Shown piece after piece: positions 23,449 to 35,950 of a DNA stretch of 64,000 nucleotides. The notes under the pieces were generated by a model. It was not told the DNA's origin, did no database searches, and saw nothing but the letters and a program-made list of their open reading frames with translations. Every line of letters starts with the position of its first letter. The first letter of the stretch is position 1. Position numbers and translations under genes: made by a program. Origin of the DNA: Microstegium vimineum (taxonomy: Eukaryota; Streptophyta; Magnoliopsida; Poales; Poaceae); NCBI GenBank assembly GCA_022036555.1, contig CM039126.1:33813925-33877924 (forward strand), given 5' to 3'.

Positions 23449-24639
23449 AACAAACAAGTAGTAAAGGGATTTGTTACCATCGGTAATCAAATTAGGTTAC
23501 ATTTTCTCCCAGCAAACAGCACAACCGGGACCAAATCCCATTTCCAACCGAAGAATGTAGTTCTCTACCCGTGTCAAAATCAACCGCTACTAGACTGCTG
23601 CTACCAGACTGACCATCTAGTCTATCGCGTCAGTGCTAGCATTTGTATACGTAGCGTATACTACTACATACTATACTCCGTATGCACCATGAGGTCTGAA
23701 TGTTGCTGCACTACACTTACCGGCAAATTACATTTTGGAGTGTAACAAAGAACTGCAAATACCCGTTGTTTCTGGGGCAACTGGAGCTTTTGGGCCGTTG
23801 GGATAGGTTTAGTTCAGCTGGAACATCGTCCATTGATGGCAATATGGTACTATATCTGTGCTGTTGATCGATCGGTTGGACTACCTGAACGGATGAGTGG
23901 ACTAGATTATATTGCTGAAAATTGGACCGGTTCCTTTTTGTTTCACTGGCTTTGTGTGGTAGAGAGGATTGCAATTGGCAACCCTAGATTGAAAACTACG
24001 GTGACATCTGGAAAATCCAAATATGTGTTTTTGTCGCTTTTCCCCTAAAATGCTTGGAGGGAATTGTTCGAGTTGATCTCCTATTTGGGTGGTGGTCGAT
24101 TGAGTTGGCTCAGTTTAGTAAAAGTCATCATGGCTGAGTGTTTCGTCGGTTGGTCTGTGTGACTCATCTCTTTAATAAGTTTTGTGATTTTTGGATTCCA
24201 TTTTGGCTTTAAATACTGGGTTAGCATTTGTTTTATTTTTTTGTCCTAATAATAAAATTTACTCTAAATCTTTTTCTGCTATTTCAAGATAAAATCTAAA
24301 TATGATGACATTCGAGGGGTTTAGTTTGATTATTTTTTCTCCCGACCCATTGGTGGGCCCACTCCCTCTCTCCTTTTGCGGTTAGCTGCCAACGGCTATT
24401 TTGAACTCATGACCGTTGGGGCTTAGGTCAGATTCCCAATGGTCAGCTTGCAAATCATTTTCTAACAAAAATTTCATTTTCATAAATATTGAAACATGAT
24501 AGATGGTAATAATAAATATTCTAATTCAAGAAATGAATTTTGTTGAATTTTTGAACATTATATATATGCATGTGCAATAATTTAAACATGTTACGCGAGT
24601 AAAGATATGATGCACTTAAATTTAAATATGAGATAACTA
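23449..24639. other. Intergenic, no gene recognised
   Basis: AT-rich with no recognisable coding motif or repeat termini. A 71-codon open frame at 23833-24048 (+) resembles nothing I know. Confidence 0.4.
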
Positions 24640-25765
24640 CCAATTGACCTTTGGCAAGGGCTCACTTTTTATAGTCCGTTGAGCTGGACTCTTCTTCCTC
24701 CCATGGACTTGTAGTTGTATGAACATTTTCAGGGAAGTTCCCGGGTTGCCTCGTGAATTTCCCCGAATGATTGACAGGAATGGCAACAGCTATTTGAGCT
24801 ATTTAGGTCTCTATCATTTTGTTAAAACTCAATTGTTTTTTAATAGAAAAAGATAAAGTTTCAATTTTTGTATTTATACTTTCAAGCATTTTATCATTGG
24901 ACATAAGCTTTTTGGTAAGATTTTCGTTGACTTTAGCTTGTCCAAAAACTAAATCTTTCTAAGAAGGTGGATTCAAATTGTAATTGAAATCGAAGTTCGA
25001 ATTACTTCCTTGAAATGGTGGACGTTGTTGGTTGCTCCACCCATTATTACCTTGTTGTGGCGAAACCTGTTGTCGATGTATGCGGCGTCTTCATGGGTTT
25101 CCTCAAATGAGCAACTTCTCCATAGACTTTGCAAGTTATTCACAAGTCCACAGCTTTGACGGTGTCATACATGGCTTCTTTTTCGGTGACACGTTCGTCA
25201 AGTCTTTTCAGTAATATATCTATTTTTGTGGCAAGCATATCCATCTCCTTCATGGTATGCATGCCTTTTTGTTGCTTATTATGTGCTCTTTCTTTCCTGG
25301 CTTTGATTGGTCACCATCTTCTCGATGAGAGCCTTAGCTCCATGGATGATGAGGGAAAGAAAGACACGTTCAGCTGCGGCATCGATGTGCCCCTTCGACA
25401 TGGGTGTAACCCATTGTAGAAGTTTTGGACAACTAGCCAATTCTCCATTTCGTGGTGCAGGTATGCTTTGGATGTACTCCTGTAGCCTCTCCCATGCCTC
25501 TAGGATGGGTTCCATGGAATTCTGTTGAAAGTTTAAATTCTTCCCATTAGGTATTTGTTTTGCCAGTGGGAGGAACTTAGCGAGGAATGCCATGGCGCAT
25601 TTTTTCCATGAGCTAATGGTGTCTTGATCCCAAGGGAGAATAGAAACAGACGGAGCATGATAATTTCGGGTGCGACGTCTTAGATAATGTTGGTGTCGCA
25701 CAGCTCTAAGAAGTTTTACAAGTGTGTGTTTGTGTCCTCACTTGGCAAGCCCCAGAATGGGCTTG
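24640..25765 (-). pseudogene. Athila-like Gypsy gag remnant
   Basis: On the minus strand, reading from 25765 down, the frame gives GLPSEDTN, then SSWKKCAMAFLAKFLP, EAWERLQEYIQ and SKGHIDAAAERVFLSLIIHG with ALIEKMVTNQ. These are hallmarks of plant Athila/Ty3 gag. From about 25250 to 24640 other frames continue with a linker (MDMLATKIDILLKRLDE), a degenerate zinc-knuckle area and NENLTKK-like sequence. Frameshifts and stops are frequent. No LTR or pol is attached. The right end is cut by the Sirevirus-like LTR starting at 25766. Confidence 0.65.
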
Positions 25766-26354
25766 TGAAAGCATCTAGGCCCCTAGAGTATCAGTGATTA
25801 ACAACAATGCAAGATTACTATGACTAATGTGTGTTTTACAGAGGCAAATAGAAAGTTAGGTCATGCTAATGGAGATTGATTGAGCGATCAATGGTATACA
25901 TGCCCCTTAATGGATTCGTTTCTACTTTCAAAGGATTGGCGACAAGGTTGAAGCATAGACTAGGTCTAAGTGTCGATTGGAGTTGAGAGACACTTAGAGT
26001 AGTTCTAGGACCTTTATTATCCTTTGGTCGTACTATCAAGGGGGTACCATCTAGTAACTTGACCTTGGAGGGCTAATGTTGTAGGTATGGTGCACACTTG
26101 TCAAACCTAGCACTAGGCAGCTTTAGAACAACCCTTGGATGATAGTGAGCAACTTGTATTTTCAAAGTTTGAAAATTCAAAAAAGTTTTGAGCTTCACAA
26201 GGGCTCCGAACGCTAAGTCCCTTAGGGTCCGGACCAATGGCTATGCGTCTGGATGCCTAGGGTTTGGTTTGACTAAGTCAGAGTGTCCAAACGCTAGGAA
26301 CAGTATGTGTCCGGACTTATGCGTAAGCGTCCAGACTTACACAGAGAGGTTCCA
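25766..26354 (+). repeat. Sirevirus-like LTR, left segment
   Basis: Starts TGAAAGCATCTAGGCCCCTAG and aligns by eye with 6337-6399 plus 7985-8470, including the TCCGGA-type repeats near 26200-26350. It is interrupted at 26355 by a 3.6-kb solo LTR. The bases before the interruption are ttcca (26350-26354). Confidence 0.7.
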
Positions 26355-29300
26355 TGTAACACCCCGGGTGTTAATCTTGTTAATCTCTTAATTAAAATTT
26401 GATCATGTCATCATATGCATTAAGCATCATTCATTGGTTTGAAAATCCGGCTATGCATTGAACTAAAATAAGTTTAATTATTTGTGTTTGATCAATTGTT
26501 TGTATGCAGGTCATCTTTTCAAAGTCTAAAAATTTAAAATTTGATATCCAAACCCTTGTTTCCGAGGGGGTGGATTAAACCCTAAATACGATTTTCGAAA
26601 TCTAGAAAGTTTTTGCTTGTGGTTGTTTAAGAAAAGTTGTAGATCTCATAATTTTGAACATCTTTCGTGTTCAAAGTTTTTCCTGAAAGCCCCTAGAAGC
26701 TTGAGCATTTTTGCAAAAGAGCAGCAGGGTCAGTTCTGTCTTTTCCTCGAGCAGCTGCATGGCACGGTCGTTCTCGACGGTGTCCGACGCCGACACCTGT
26801 CCAGTGACTCCCGTCTTGTCGTGGGTACGTGGCGATCTCACGGAACCCGTTGCCATCTTTAAGAGCGGGACGCCGTCTTTTCTTCTTTCCTTTCCACGCC
26901 ACTGCTCCACACTGCTCCACTCTACTCTACTTCGCTCTGCTCCGTTCTGTTTCGCCGAGCGCTTCACCTCCACCATTGACGAACTCGTCCGAGCTCGTTA
27001 GCGGCTGCCAATCACTCAATCTTTCGTCATTGCCTTCGCCTTGACCTTGCGCATCCTCTGGGTAAGTTGGTTGAAGTCGTCGAGCCTGTCTTCGTCCAGC
27101 GCAGATCCGTCTTCCTCAGCTCCGCCGAAACCGCCGCCGCTCTAGTCGGTCTTCGACTGGGCCGCGTAGGAGCCGCATTGTATTTTTGCCTTATGTATCT
27201 TGCTCCTTGTTCATCTCTGAGTCTTGTCTGGTTCTCCGTTTTGCAAATGGTGGACCATAGCTCCGGGAACTTCTTCGTCGCCGCGCAGTTCTTTGTCTCC
27301 GCCGGCGCGTTCTCCATCGATGGTCGTCTCTGCTTCAACTCCGGCCACGCTTGCTAGCGCTCCGTGACCAGGGTGAGCTCCTCGACCTCTTCGCTGTACT
27401 CGTTAGTCCTTGTATCGAGCCTTAGCGCTCTGTCCTCGAGCGCCGCCGCTGTTCTTGTTCGACGCGGCGGTGTGTTCGTCGCCTTGTCGTTGTAGTTGAT
27501 CTTTTCGAGATCCAAGTCTCACGCTAGCTTCGCCTAGCCGTCCTGAGTCAGTCTCGAGGGGTAGTTGCCCTCGAGCGTGTGCGTGTTCTCTTCGGCGCGC
27601 GTCGAGCAGTTTCTCCGTCGACCGCCAGTGCTGTCGTCGAGGGTGTTGCTTTTAGCTCTGTGTTTGTTTGGCTTGCGCTTCGCGTTGTTTGGGGTCCGCT
27701 TAGCTTGCTAGAGTTGTTAGTTGTTTCGATCGAGGGTCGATCGAGGTCGGATCGAGGCCTAGTTTCTCTGCTCGAGGCCTAGTCTCTCTGATCGAGGGTC
27801 GGTCGAGGCCCAGTTTCATCGAGCAAGGTCTTCCTTCGTCGATCGAGGCCTCGTGTCTTTCGATCGAGGTCTGTCTTCGTCGATCGAGGCCTAGTTTCGT
27901 CGATCGAGGCCTCTCTTCTTCGATTGAGGTCTGTTCTCGATGGTGTGCGATTGGTCGAGCCCCGTCCGATCGTCAGCACCCTCGATGAGGTGTCTCTGAA
28001 GGTTTGTTTGAGTCGTAGCGTACCCCTTTGGGTTCGGCTCGGCAAGCCGAAGCAAGTTCGAGGGGTAGCCATTCGGTTTGGTCATCGATGGCGACTCGCC
28101 GCCGCATTTTGTGGTTCTCGACGCCACCGCTCGAGCCTCTGTGCCGCTAATGGTCGAGTCTCAGCCGTCCGAGGGTCTTGAGCAGAGTTCTTCCTGTTTC
28201 CTGTTTTCCTGTTTTTAGTTCTGTAGTTATGTCATGCTTAGTTATAAAATGTTTAGAAACCCTAATACCTTTAGGCTTTGAGTGATTTTGGATTATGTGA
28301 TACATATGGTCATTTGTCCAGTGACAAACACAAGTTGGACATGCTCGACGTAATGCTGTTTGCTTAGTTCTTTTAGGGTAATCTGTTTTAGTCTTCTCTC
28401 GATAGCATGCTTGTTTGTGTTAAGCATCATGTTTACTATTTAAGCATCATCTGAAACATGTCATTATATCGTGTAGATTGTTCGTTGGCTGGGTTGGATA
28501 CCTCCAGTGAAGGGGTCTTCTCTCTTGAATCTGAACCCGAGTTCGTTTATCCCTCCAACCAAGGCAAGCCCTGGTGCATTCAAACACATTCCTTGTATTT
28601 AAAATGTTTTTTTAAATACACTTATGTTTATACTATTGCATTACGGTATTCAATCAAATTCCTACTTGATGCATAGCCTTACCTTGAATTATTTATTCAT
28701 GTACCTTGATACTGTTTTAAAAAAAATGCGATGTTGCTTTATGCTGCTTAGCAATGCTTAGACCGATAGAGTCAGATGATTTCCTGTCATCTGCGAGAAT
28801 AGGTGGTAACCTGTTTGCTTCGGCAATGGTTCTGTTTTCGAGAAGAATAGCGGATTGCTGCGGCAATTGGCTATGTCCTCTTGCTGGAAGTAATAATCTG
28901 AGACCGGGCGGACACGGTGTTGGAGAGCCACCAGATGTGGATATCTGGTGAGCGGGTTCTTTCCGCCTGTGTCGATTAGGAACTATTCGTTGTAGACGTC
29001 CAAGGGTTGTGACTTTGAAGTACTTATCACATACTCCGGGAAGCTGGACTCTGGCTATCCTCGCTTGAAGAACGGTTAACCCGCACTGGGAGTGGAGAGA
29101 TGGCGAGAGTAGTGTGTACCCTCCAAGTTAGCGAACTGGATGGAGGTGTACTGTGCTCTCAGGTGGCGGAACCCCGGTCTTGGCGAGGGGATCCAGGGAA
29201 AGGTAGTCATATGCGTGCTTTAAGCGGCTGTATATGTCGTGTGATAGGGAAGCCCCAGCTGGGATAAACCGGTTCGAATCGTCGTGTTCCTCGGATATGG

Positions 29301-30006
29301 AAACATGACCCTATCCTCTACCGCGTAGTAATACACTTTAACTGGATACTTGTTGGATCCCTTCGTGGATGGTTACCTTGTCATCGATCATACATCCAGG
29401 TCGATACTTGAGTAATCTTATGGATAACCTAAATGATTTCAATTCTTTTTATAAATGCTCATTTATGCAAAATACTTGATTCTTGCAATCCACACCTTGA
29501 ATCCTATGACTTGCATACTGCTTTGTCCACTAAATACTTTTCTTTGTCGGATAAGTCTTGTGGAGTACTCCCGTACTCAGGGTTTGTTAACCCCTGTTGC
29601 AGATGAGGATCCCAACCCGGTGTGTGTGGCTCCTTGCTGCATGACCGTGGTCAGTTTAGATGAAGATGAAGAATAAACTGTCTTTGCTTGACTCTTGGGC
29701 AAGAGTAACTCGGTTATCTATTCTTTCGCTATCAGCAGCTTGATGTAATCTTATCGTATGACACTAAGTTATGTTTCAAAACTTATGGTTGTAATATGAC
29801 TTTAAATTTCCGCTACTTTGATGTAATATAAAAATTTCGTATTACTTCTATCATGATTGTGATAAGGTTGATCCTATTCGGAAAGAGGTGGATGACCCGC
29901 TGCAAAGTGGCGACACCTGATGGGCTGATTAAGATTTGGATCATCTGTTGGGGATTAAGTTGGTTAATCCTGACAAGTGGGCCCTATCTTAAGAGGTTCT
30001 GTCAAA
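26355..30006 (+). repeat. Long solo LTR (TGTAACACCC type, probably Del/Tekay-like Gypsy)
   Basis: Begins TGTAACACCCCGGGTG and ends near ttctgtca/aa at 30004-30006. The 5-bp flank ttcca recurs at 30007-30011 as target duplication, and the Sirevirus LTR resumes beyond it. About 3.65 kb with no gag-pol. Its layout matches the other long LTR at 31325-34669: a GC-rich leader around 26750-28200 and a stretch near 29560-29700 with tactcccgtactcagggttt. The open frames inside are not credible genes. Assignment to a chromovirus clade with very long LTRs is inference. Confidence 0.6.
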
Positions 30007-30595
30007 TTCCAGAGAGCTCAAAAGACTCTGGAGTAGTGTCCAAACCAATGTCTTGCGTTTGGACCTACACAGAGAGGTTCTAGAGAGCTTAATTGTCTTC
30101 GGATGTTGTCCGCAGTGTGGTGTCTGTACCAAAGCGTGGCGTCTGGAGATACATAGAGAGGAACCAGAGAGTACAATTGCCTCCAGACGTTGTTCGGAGC
30201 AAGGGTCCAGACTAATGTTGATGCGTCCGGATGCCTTGGAAATAGTATGCGAACTGTGCAATCTATGAGATCTGGACGAATGCGAATTGGTCCGGACCAC
30301 TCACACTATCAGGGTTCGGAGTGATGCAGACAATAGGATTTTGAGTGTAATTGCTAGGTAGTTGCTTGGAGGGTATTTATACTTCCCCAACTCACTCACT
30401 CTACTACTCTTGCCCATTTGATTAGCTGAAGAAACCTTATGAGAGTGCAAGGAAGTGCAAGAGCCTAGTGAGGGGAGAGATTTGAGAATCCATGTGTTCA
30501 TCCTCACTAGTTGCTTAGGAGTAAGCAAGTGTGCATCCACCAACTCATTAGGCTAGCCTTAGTTAAGTGAGTGATAGTTCTTGTTACTCTTGGTG
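30007..30595 (+). repeat. Sirevirus-like LTR, right segment (truncated)
   Basis: Resumes the LTR with degenerate cagagaggttc and gtccgga-type repeats, followed by gagggtatttatacttcccc near 30370, the TATA area also seen at 16694. It stops after cttggtgatcgacc at about 30600, where the intact copies continue for several hundred bases. Beyond is minus-strand Copia sequence. Confidence 0.65.
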
Positions 30596-31005
30596 ATCGA
30601 CCATTATATTCCTCATTGGCCCAAGTACATGATTCACACCCTTAAGCAATATCTCTTCACCATCACACAACTTAAACATGATGTCGCCCAGTCCTTCAGT
30701 AAGATAGCCTAAACCATCTCCTAAGTAAGAAAAAACATTTTCATTCTCAATGTATGACAAGAATAACTTTGGTGTTTCATGGAACGAGCTAGCAGAATCT
30801 AATAACCACGCTTCACAAGACTCTTCACTTGACACTTTGAGAAGTTCACCATTGTTATCTGAGTCATTTTTCTTATTGGCAATCACAACACTTATGGACC
30901 CTCCATCCTTCTTTAGTTCTGGATAGTCTCTCTTTATATGTCCCCAGCCCTTGCACTTAAAGCACCAGGACCCCTTCTTCTCATTGCCAAGGTCTTGTTA
31001 AAGTG
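30584..31005 (-). pseudogene. Copia gag zinc knuckle and protease start
   Basis: Reading the minus strand from about 31000: a zinc knuckle, CFKCKGWGHIKRDY, in which the last Cys is Tyr, then PELKKDGG, a linker, and the protease motif AWLLDSASSFHETP with the catalytic Asp in LDSA, followed by LKGVNHVLGPMRNI near the domain end. The frame is open from 30886 to 30584. Only this short slice of a Copia polyprotein is left. It probably belongs with the Copia LTR and primer binding site at 34726-35709 on the same strand. Confidence 0.7.
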
Positions 31006-31319
31006 TGCAGCAGAATTCATCTCAGCTCGCTATACCCAAGAGCCAGAGTCCTTCAGGCCCAGGTCCATCGGAGCCCACAACATACCCAGTCCTTAAGCCT
31101 AACTCAACCCAAAAGACTAGTCTAATATGTGAGGATTGCCCTCGCCTTATATATCGTCTACCCCACCATCGATGTAAGATTAAACCTAACAATCTCTTTC
31201 GTCACATATCTGACCCAACTATTCCATCAAGCTACACCATGTGATCTTCAAAAGACCTTTTACAGGCCCCGAGTCTAACACTCCATATCACACACACCTT
31301 GTGTGACCTTTGGGACGTT
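31006..31319 (-). other. Leader remnant of the minus-strand Copia element
   Basis: Non-coding sequence between the gag remnant and the solo LTR. On the minus strand it contains a TATA-like gacgatatataaggcg near 31145. With the solo LTR removed it continues into 34675-34725 next to the primer binding site. Gag upstream of the knuckle is missing, so there has been a deletion. Origin otherwise unresolved. Confidence 0.3.
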
Positions 31320-31324
31320 AATGG

Positions 31325-34300
31325 TGTCACACCCGGTTTTAAGGACAAAACCAGATTTACACCATAGTCAGCCCAGGAAGTCAAATCTCACATATAGCCA
31401 CAAATTAAGGAAGTATCAAAATACAATATGTAAATATATAACATATAAGGTCAAAGGATAACCTCAACACAGCAAACAGCGGAAAGACGACTCCGAAGTT
31501 CAGGCGAAGGCTCCAACTTCACAGGGACAACTGACTGGTTGATCACAAGCCTAACTCCTTTAGCTCTTGCAAATCTAGTATGGTTCATAAGGCAAGGGTG
31601 AGCACTTAAAGTACTCAGCAAGAAAAACATAGGGTTATGAAGCTCAAAAGGTTGACACTGGCTTACTGCGGTTGCTTTTGACTTGGTCAAGTTTTAACAA
31701 CAATTAGCCTTAGTTATGCTTAACCCAGTTGATAACCACATGATAATTAATGAAACAATCTCATCTATCATATCTCCAAACTTACCATCATAAGTTGTTC
31801 AACAACATGAGTATCTAACACTGTGAGTTTTCCGAGCCGCTTGTGACCGTGAGCACGGCTATCATGATAGTTTTACACTCTGCAGAGGTTACGCACTTTA
31901 CCCACAAGCCGTGTTGCCCGTATGCCCGGGATCATGACTCCCAAAACACTTCCAAGGTGAGCGGGCAGGGTACACTATCAAGTCTTTCAAAAGCCCTTTC
32001 TAGCATGTAGCGGACCCTACGGACCCAATGCAAAGGGGTATATGGGACACCCCGATGGTACCACCCGCAGCGGTCCCCCACACAAGCTATACCCCATAAC
32101 CAGCTCGGCAAAGGTGCCTTTCACGAACCACAAGCATGCTAGTCCAAACTTCATACTTAACTAAAGCCAGAGCCATTATAGCACTCATGGTTGCATTTAA
32201 GTCTCAGCTTTTGCCCTACTGTGGGGTCATATTCCATGTTATTATAAAAGCCAATTTTAATCAACGTTGCATATATCCATTAGTCGATATTCAATTCAAG
32301 ATTCTTCATGTTCAGCATAGCAAAACTACCCATATGCATAGTAACCCATTGGTGACAAGGTAAAAGGGATAACAAAGCTATGATATAGATCTAATAGGAA
32401 TCAAAATTAGACACATGCAATATGACTAGATTGATTAAGGTGAATAGGTAACAAGGATGATCCCATGTTATACTTGCCTTAAACTCTTAGATCCTTTCTT
32501 CACTTGATTCTCGATCTTCTGATGACTTCTTCTAGATCTCCACGTAATTCTCACCGATTGGACAAAATCATAAACACCACACAAGCATCTGAACAATCAT
32601 ACAAAGCATATAATATATCTATTTACAACAGTACACCAATCAATGAAAAAGGTTTGAAAAGAAATCTACGCCTTTCTACGATCACAAGATGCGAGAATCA
32701 CGCTAAACGGATCTATAACGGAAAAGAAACGGCTACCGAAGAATTAGCTTTTAAAAGAGAGCTAGACTTCATTTATTTTATCTATATAAAAAGCATAGAT
32801 AGGATATTTCAAAGAAATACCCAAATTAAATTAAGTCACATTACATTTGCTTGGAAAAACAATATTAAACTAAATAGATTTTATTTAGGAAAACCCGAGG
32901 TGAAAAGCTAGATTAGTTTTAATTGGAAATCTATTGTTTATAGATTAATGAATTATCATTTTATTTAAAAGAAGAAAACATGTTTAACACTGCTGCTAAC
33001 ACATAGGTATTATCGTTACGAAACCAACGCAACTCGAACGGCTAAAACGGAGAAGATATGAAGTTAACATGATTTTCTATACAAGATTAATTCATTAAAA
33101 AGGATTAATCTAAACTTTATTTTCAAAAGAGATTAACATAGATGAAAACTATACTACTAGATAGATCTTGAAATTACGAATCTAACGCAACTAGAACGGA
33201 TCGAATCGGAGCTAAAACGAAGATTTTAAAGCTTTTTAAATCAGTGGCATACTTGTAAATAGATAAAACTATTTTCGATTTAAAACAAATACAAATAAAA
33301 TCGGATTTTGCATCTGATGATGGATGGCGGGTTGAAAAGAAGAAAAGGCAGGGGCTCTTTAACATATATGCCAACGAAGGGGTATGTTCTTTTCTTGGCC
33401 CTTGATCTCAGATCGGACGGTGGAAAAGAGATCGAGAGGGAGGAAGGGGATGACCAGCCAGGAAAGGAGGTCTGGCACGGCTGACTCCATTGCCGGAGCA
33501 GTGAGCTTTGCCGGTGCAAGTGGAACGGGGCCTACGGTCCACCATTCGAAATTCCGAGAGTACCGGGAGAAAGAGGGGAAGAAACCGATCTCATCTGAGG
33601 CGACTAGGAGGACCGTAGAGGCATGGGGACTGCTCACCACGAGCGACAGCAGCGGCGGGGCTCTGTCCCTCAGTGGAGAAATCGGTTCGGGTCCTACGGT
33701 CTGTCGTTTGGAGAACGGAGAGGTCCGGGAGGAGGAGGAGTGAAGCGCGAACTCACCTAGGGGTATAGCTCGGTCCGAAAGATGGCGGAGACAGCGGACG
33801 TTGCGGAGAGGCAAGTTTGGCTCCCTACGAACGACGACGGGACGGTGAGAGCAACCCGGAGCGAAACTAAGCGGTGGAAGGGGTTTACGGGGCCCCTGTA
33901 ACTCGCCTAGAGAGCAGAGGAGAGCAAGCTCGTGGTCGAGCGACTCCGGAGACCTCTAATGGCGACGGCGGAGCTCTGCTTCTCCGCGAGTCGTTTCTGT
34001 GAGAGCTAGGGCATGGAGCAGCGGCTGCAAATGGGAAAAACGGGGACGAGAGGAGTTGCCGCACGGCTTATAAGGGTGCCCGAACCGTTTAGGCAAGCAA
34101 TCCTAGGGATTGAGAAGCTCGGTTGTGAATTCCTCTGGACTCCGACCCGAACACGGCAAAGGAGCAGGGGAAGGGACGACACTGACGCGTGGGGCTGGGC
34201 AGTCAGCCGCACGAGGAAGGAAGGAGAAGGGAGGCTCCCGCTTGCACGCCGCTGGGCCAAGGAGGGAGGGGTGCGGCTGCTGGGCCTTGAGACCGGATGG

Positions 34301-34669
34301 GCCAAGCAAGGAGCTGGAAGGGGGGAGGTTTCGGGCCAAAAGAAAAGAGGAGCTGGGCCAACATGCCAAAAAGAAAGGAGGGGAGGGTTTCTCTTTTTAT
34401 TAAAAACCTTTTTTTTGCATTTTCTTTTTAATAACTATTTTCCAAAACCGTTTTCAAAGCATTTTAAAATTCCTTTTTCAGATTTGAACATAACCAAACA
34501 ATACAATAAAACTCAATGCAAAGGAATGAATGCACAAACATGTTGCTAACTCTAAGGCAAATTTTAATTTTATGAAAATGTTTTTATTTTCCTAAATTTT
34601 TATGAGCACAAAATTCAAAATCAACTCAATTTCAATCTATTTTCAAAATTCAATTTTCTGGGTGTTACA
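31325..34669 (-). repeat. Long solo LTR, minus orientation, perfect target duplication
   Basis: 3,345 bp. On the minus strand it begins TGTAACACCCAG and ends GGGTGTGACA. The 5-bp duplication AATGG lies at 31320-31324 and 34670-34674. A GC-rich block (about 33360-34370) and an AT-rich 5' part are typical of these long Gypsy LTRs. ORFs such as 34013-34549 are chance frames. It belongs to the same structural class as 26355-30006, but the first bases after TGTAACACCC differ, so it is a different family. Confidence 0.75.
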
Positions 34670-34725
34670 AATGGGCTCCCCCGTCACCATGTGACCCCCG
34701 AGATTTTTTAGGTTTTTTATCCATG

Positions 34726-34738
34726 GGCCCTGATACCA
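34726..34738 (-). other. Copia primer binding site (initiator Met tRNA)
   Basis: On the minus strand TGGTATCAGGGCC lies two bases after the LTR end (...CTAACA), matching the TGGTATCAGAGC complement of initiator methionine tRNA used by most plant Copia elements, with one difference. It fixes the LTR at 34741-35709 as the 5' LTR of a minus-strand element. Confidence 0.75.
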
Positions 34739-34902
34739 CTTGTTAGAGTGCACGGTTAGTTCCAGATCCAAACGGATCTGCTAACCCGACGAGCGCGGAA
34801 GCATAACCACCATAGAAGAGATATGCAAACGAGAATGACACCGATACACGATGTTTTTTAACGAGGTTCGGTGATACGCCTAATCCTCGGGGCAATGACT
34901 AT

Positions 34903-35195
34903 AAAAAAAACTCGACCTGCGGGGGGTTAGAAAGCCCCTGGGAATTGCATTAAGAAGAAAACATTCTCACGTAGGTCAAGAAAACCCCCAAACCCCTGCC
35001 CCACCCATACACAGCGGTACCGTAGCCCATGTGAGACGACCACGACCGAAGCCGGACCTTAGACCTATGCTTTGGTCATGGGATGAGGGGAATTTTTATC
35101 CCCAGTCTGAAATTCGCTCCAACAAGGAATCGAACCTAGGACATCAGGGAGTATCGTTGGGTTCCTCTAACCAACTAGACTAGAGGCCCTTTGCC
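34903..35195 (-). mobile_element. tRNA-derived SINE
   Basis: 293 bp on the minus strand. The 5' end holds an RNA polymerase III A box (TAGTCTAGTTGG) and B box (GGTTCGATTCC). The body ends in a T-run (plus strand aaaaaaaa at 34903). The 14-bp target duplication GGGGCAATGRCTAT occurs at 34889-34902 and 35196-35209 with one mismatch. Only the first 80 bases are tRNA-like, so it is not a tRNA gene. T-tailed tRNA SINEs are known in grasses (Au and p-SINE types). Confidence 0.85.
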
Positions 35196-35340
35196 GGGGC
35201 AATGGCTATGTGCGCTCCTCCCAATAAAATAGCAGCTACACCGACATCCAGACGATCCCGCGGCCTCATCGCCACTCTAACCATCCGCCAAGTCGTCTCA
35301 TGGTTACAACATGGGTTGCCTCATATTTATGGCTCCCTAA

Positions 35341-35614
35341 GAGCATCTCCAACAACTTGGAAAAATTGACTTTCTAAATCTTATGGTTTGACAAGTTGCT
35401 AAATTATTTGGCAAGTGGAAAAAATCCCTCTCTCCAACAATTTGCTATTCCAACTTTCTAAACTTTTGACAAAAAAAGAAAAGGAAAGGCGGGAGACTGA
35501 TAACAAGTTGGAAAAATAGCAAGTTGGTTTGAGGAGTTGTTGGAGTGGGAATTTTGTGATTTTGCCAAATTTATAAGGATAACAAGTTGTTTTAAGAAGT
35601 TGTTGGAGATGCTC
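35341..35614. mobile_element. Tourist-like MITE (PIF/Harbinger type)
   Basis: 274 bp with terminal inverted repeats gagcatctccaacaa and ttgttggagatgctc, flanked by TAA on both sides (35338-35340, 35615-35617), the 3-bp target duplication of PIF/Harbinger elements. It lies in the Copia LTR. Confidence 0.85.
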
Positions 35615-35714
35615 TAAGACATAGAGTTCGACTCCAACTCTATCCTAGCCCCTAATACAACTTAAGTCCAACGTAACCAAAACTATACATATTCAACATA
35701 TATCCAACATTGAT

Positions 35715-35950
35715 GTACTCCCTCTTTCTTGAAAATTAATACCTTTTCAATTAGCTTTAAGTCAAACCATCATATAATTGACCAAGTTTATATAAAGGAA
35801 CAATATTATTTGTTATATGAAATAATCTTTAAATTATCAAATATATATAATAATTTGCTTATTTGATATGGTAGATGTTAATACTCTTCCTTATGGGCTT
35901 AGTGAAAATTAGGATTGTTTGACTCAGGACAGCTATCCTCATAAAATTAT
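35715..35950. mobile_element. Truncated Stowaway-like MITE
   Basis: Starts tactccctctttcttgaaaa, then ttgaccaagtttata and later tgtttgactcaggacagcta, all familiar from Stowaway-type MITEs (CTCCCTC termini). The opposite terminus (gagggagta) is missing. Confidence 0.5.

Larger units (their letters stand above)
34741..35709 (-). repeat. 5' LTR of minus-strand Copia element, with two insertions
   Basis: On the plus strand it spans TGTTAGAGTGCACGG to ATATCCAACA, so TG...CA in both readings. After removing the SINE (34903-35195 plus one target copy) and the MITE (35341-35614) about 380 bp remain, a normal Copia LTR size. Confidence 0.7.

Noticed and set aside
26617..28181. Several overlapping ORFs suggesting a host gene
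   Set aside because: They occupy the leader region of the solo LTR at 26355-30006 on both strands with no motif; the surrounding target duplication marks the whole block as an LTR.
34013..34549. 178-codon plus-strand ORF
   Set aside because: It lies wholly in the GC-rich leader part of the solo LTR at 31325-34669 and shows no recognisable domain.
35110..35195. tRNA gene on the minus strand (A and B boxes present)
   Set aside because: The tRNA-like part continues into a 200-bp tail with a T-run and the whole is flanked by a 14-bp target duplication, so it is a SINE. The acceptor stem is not closed.
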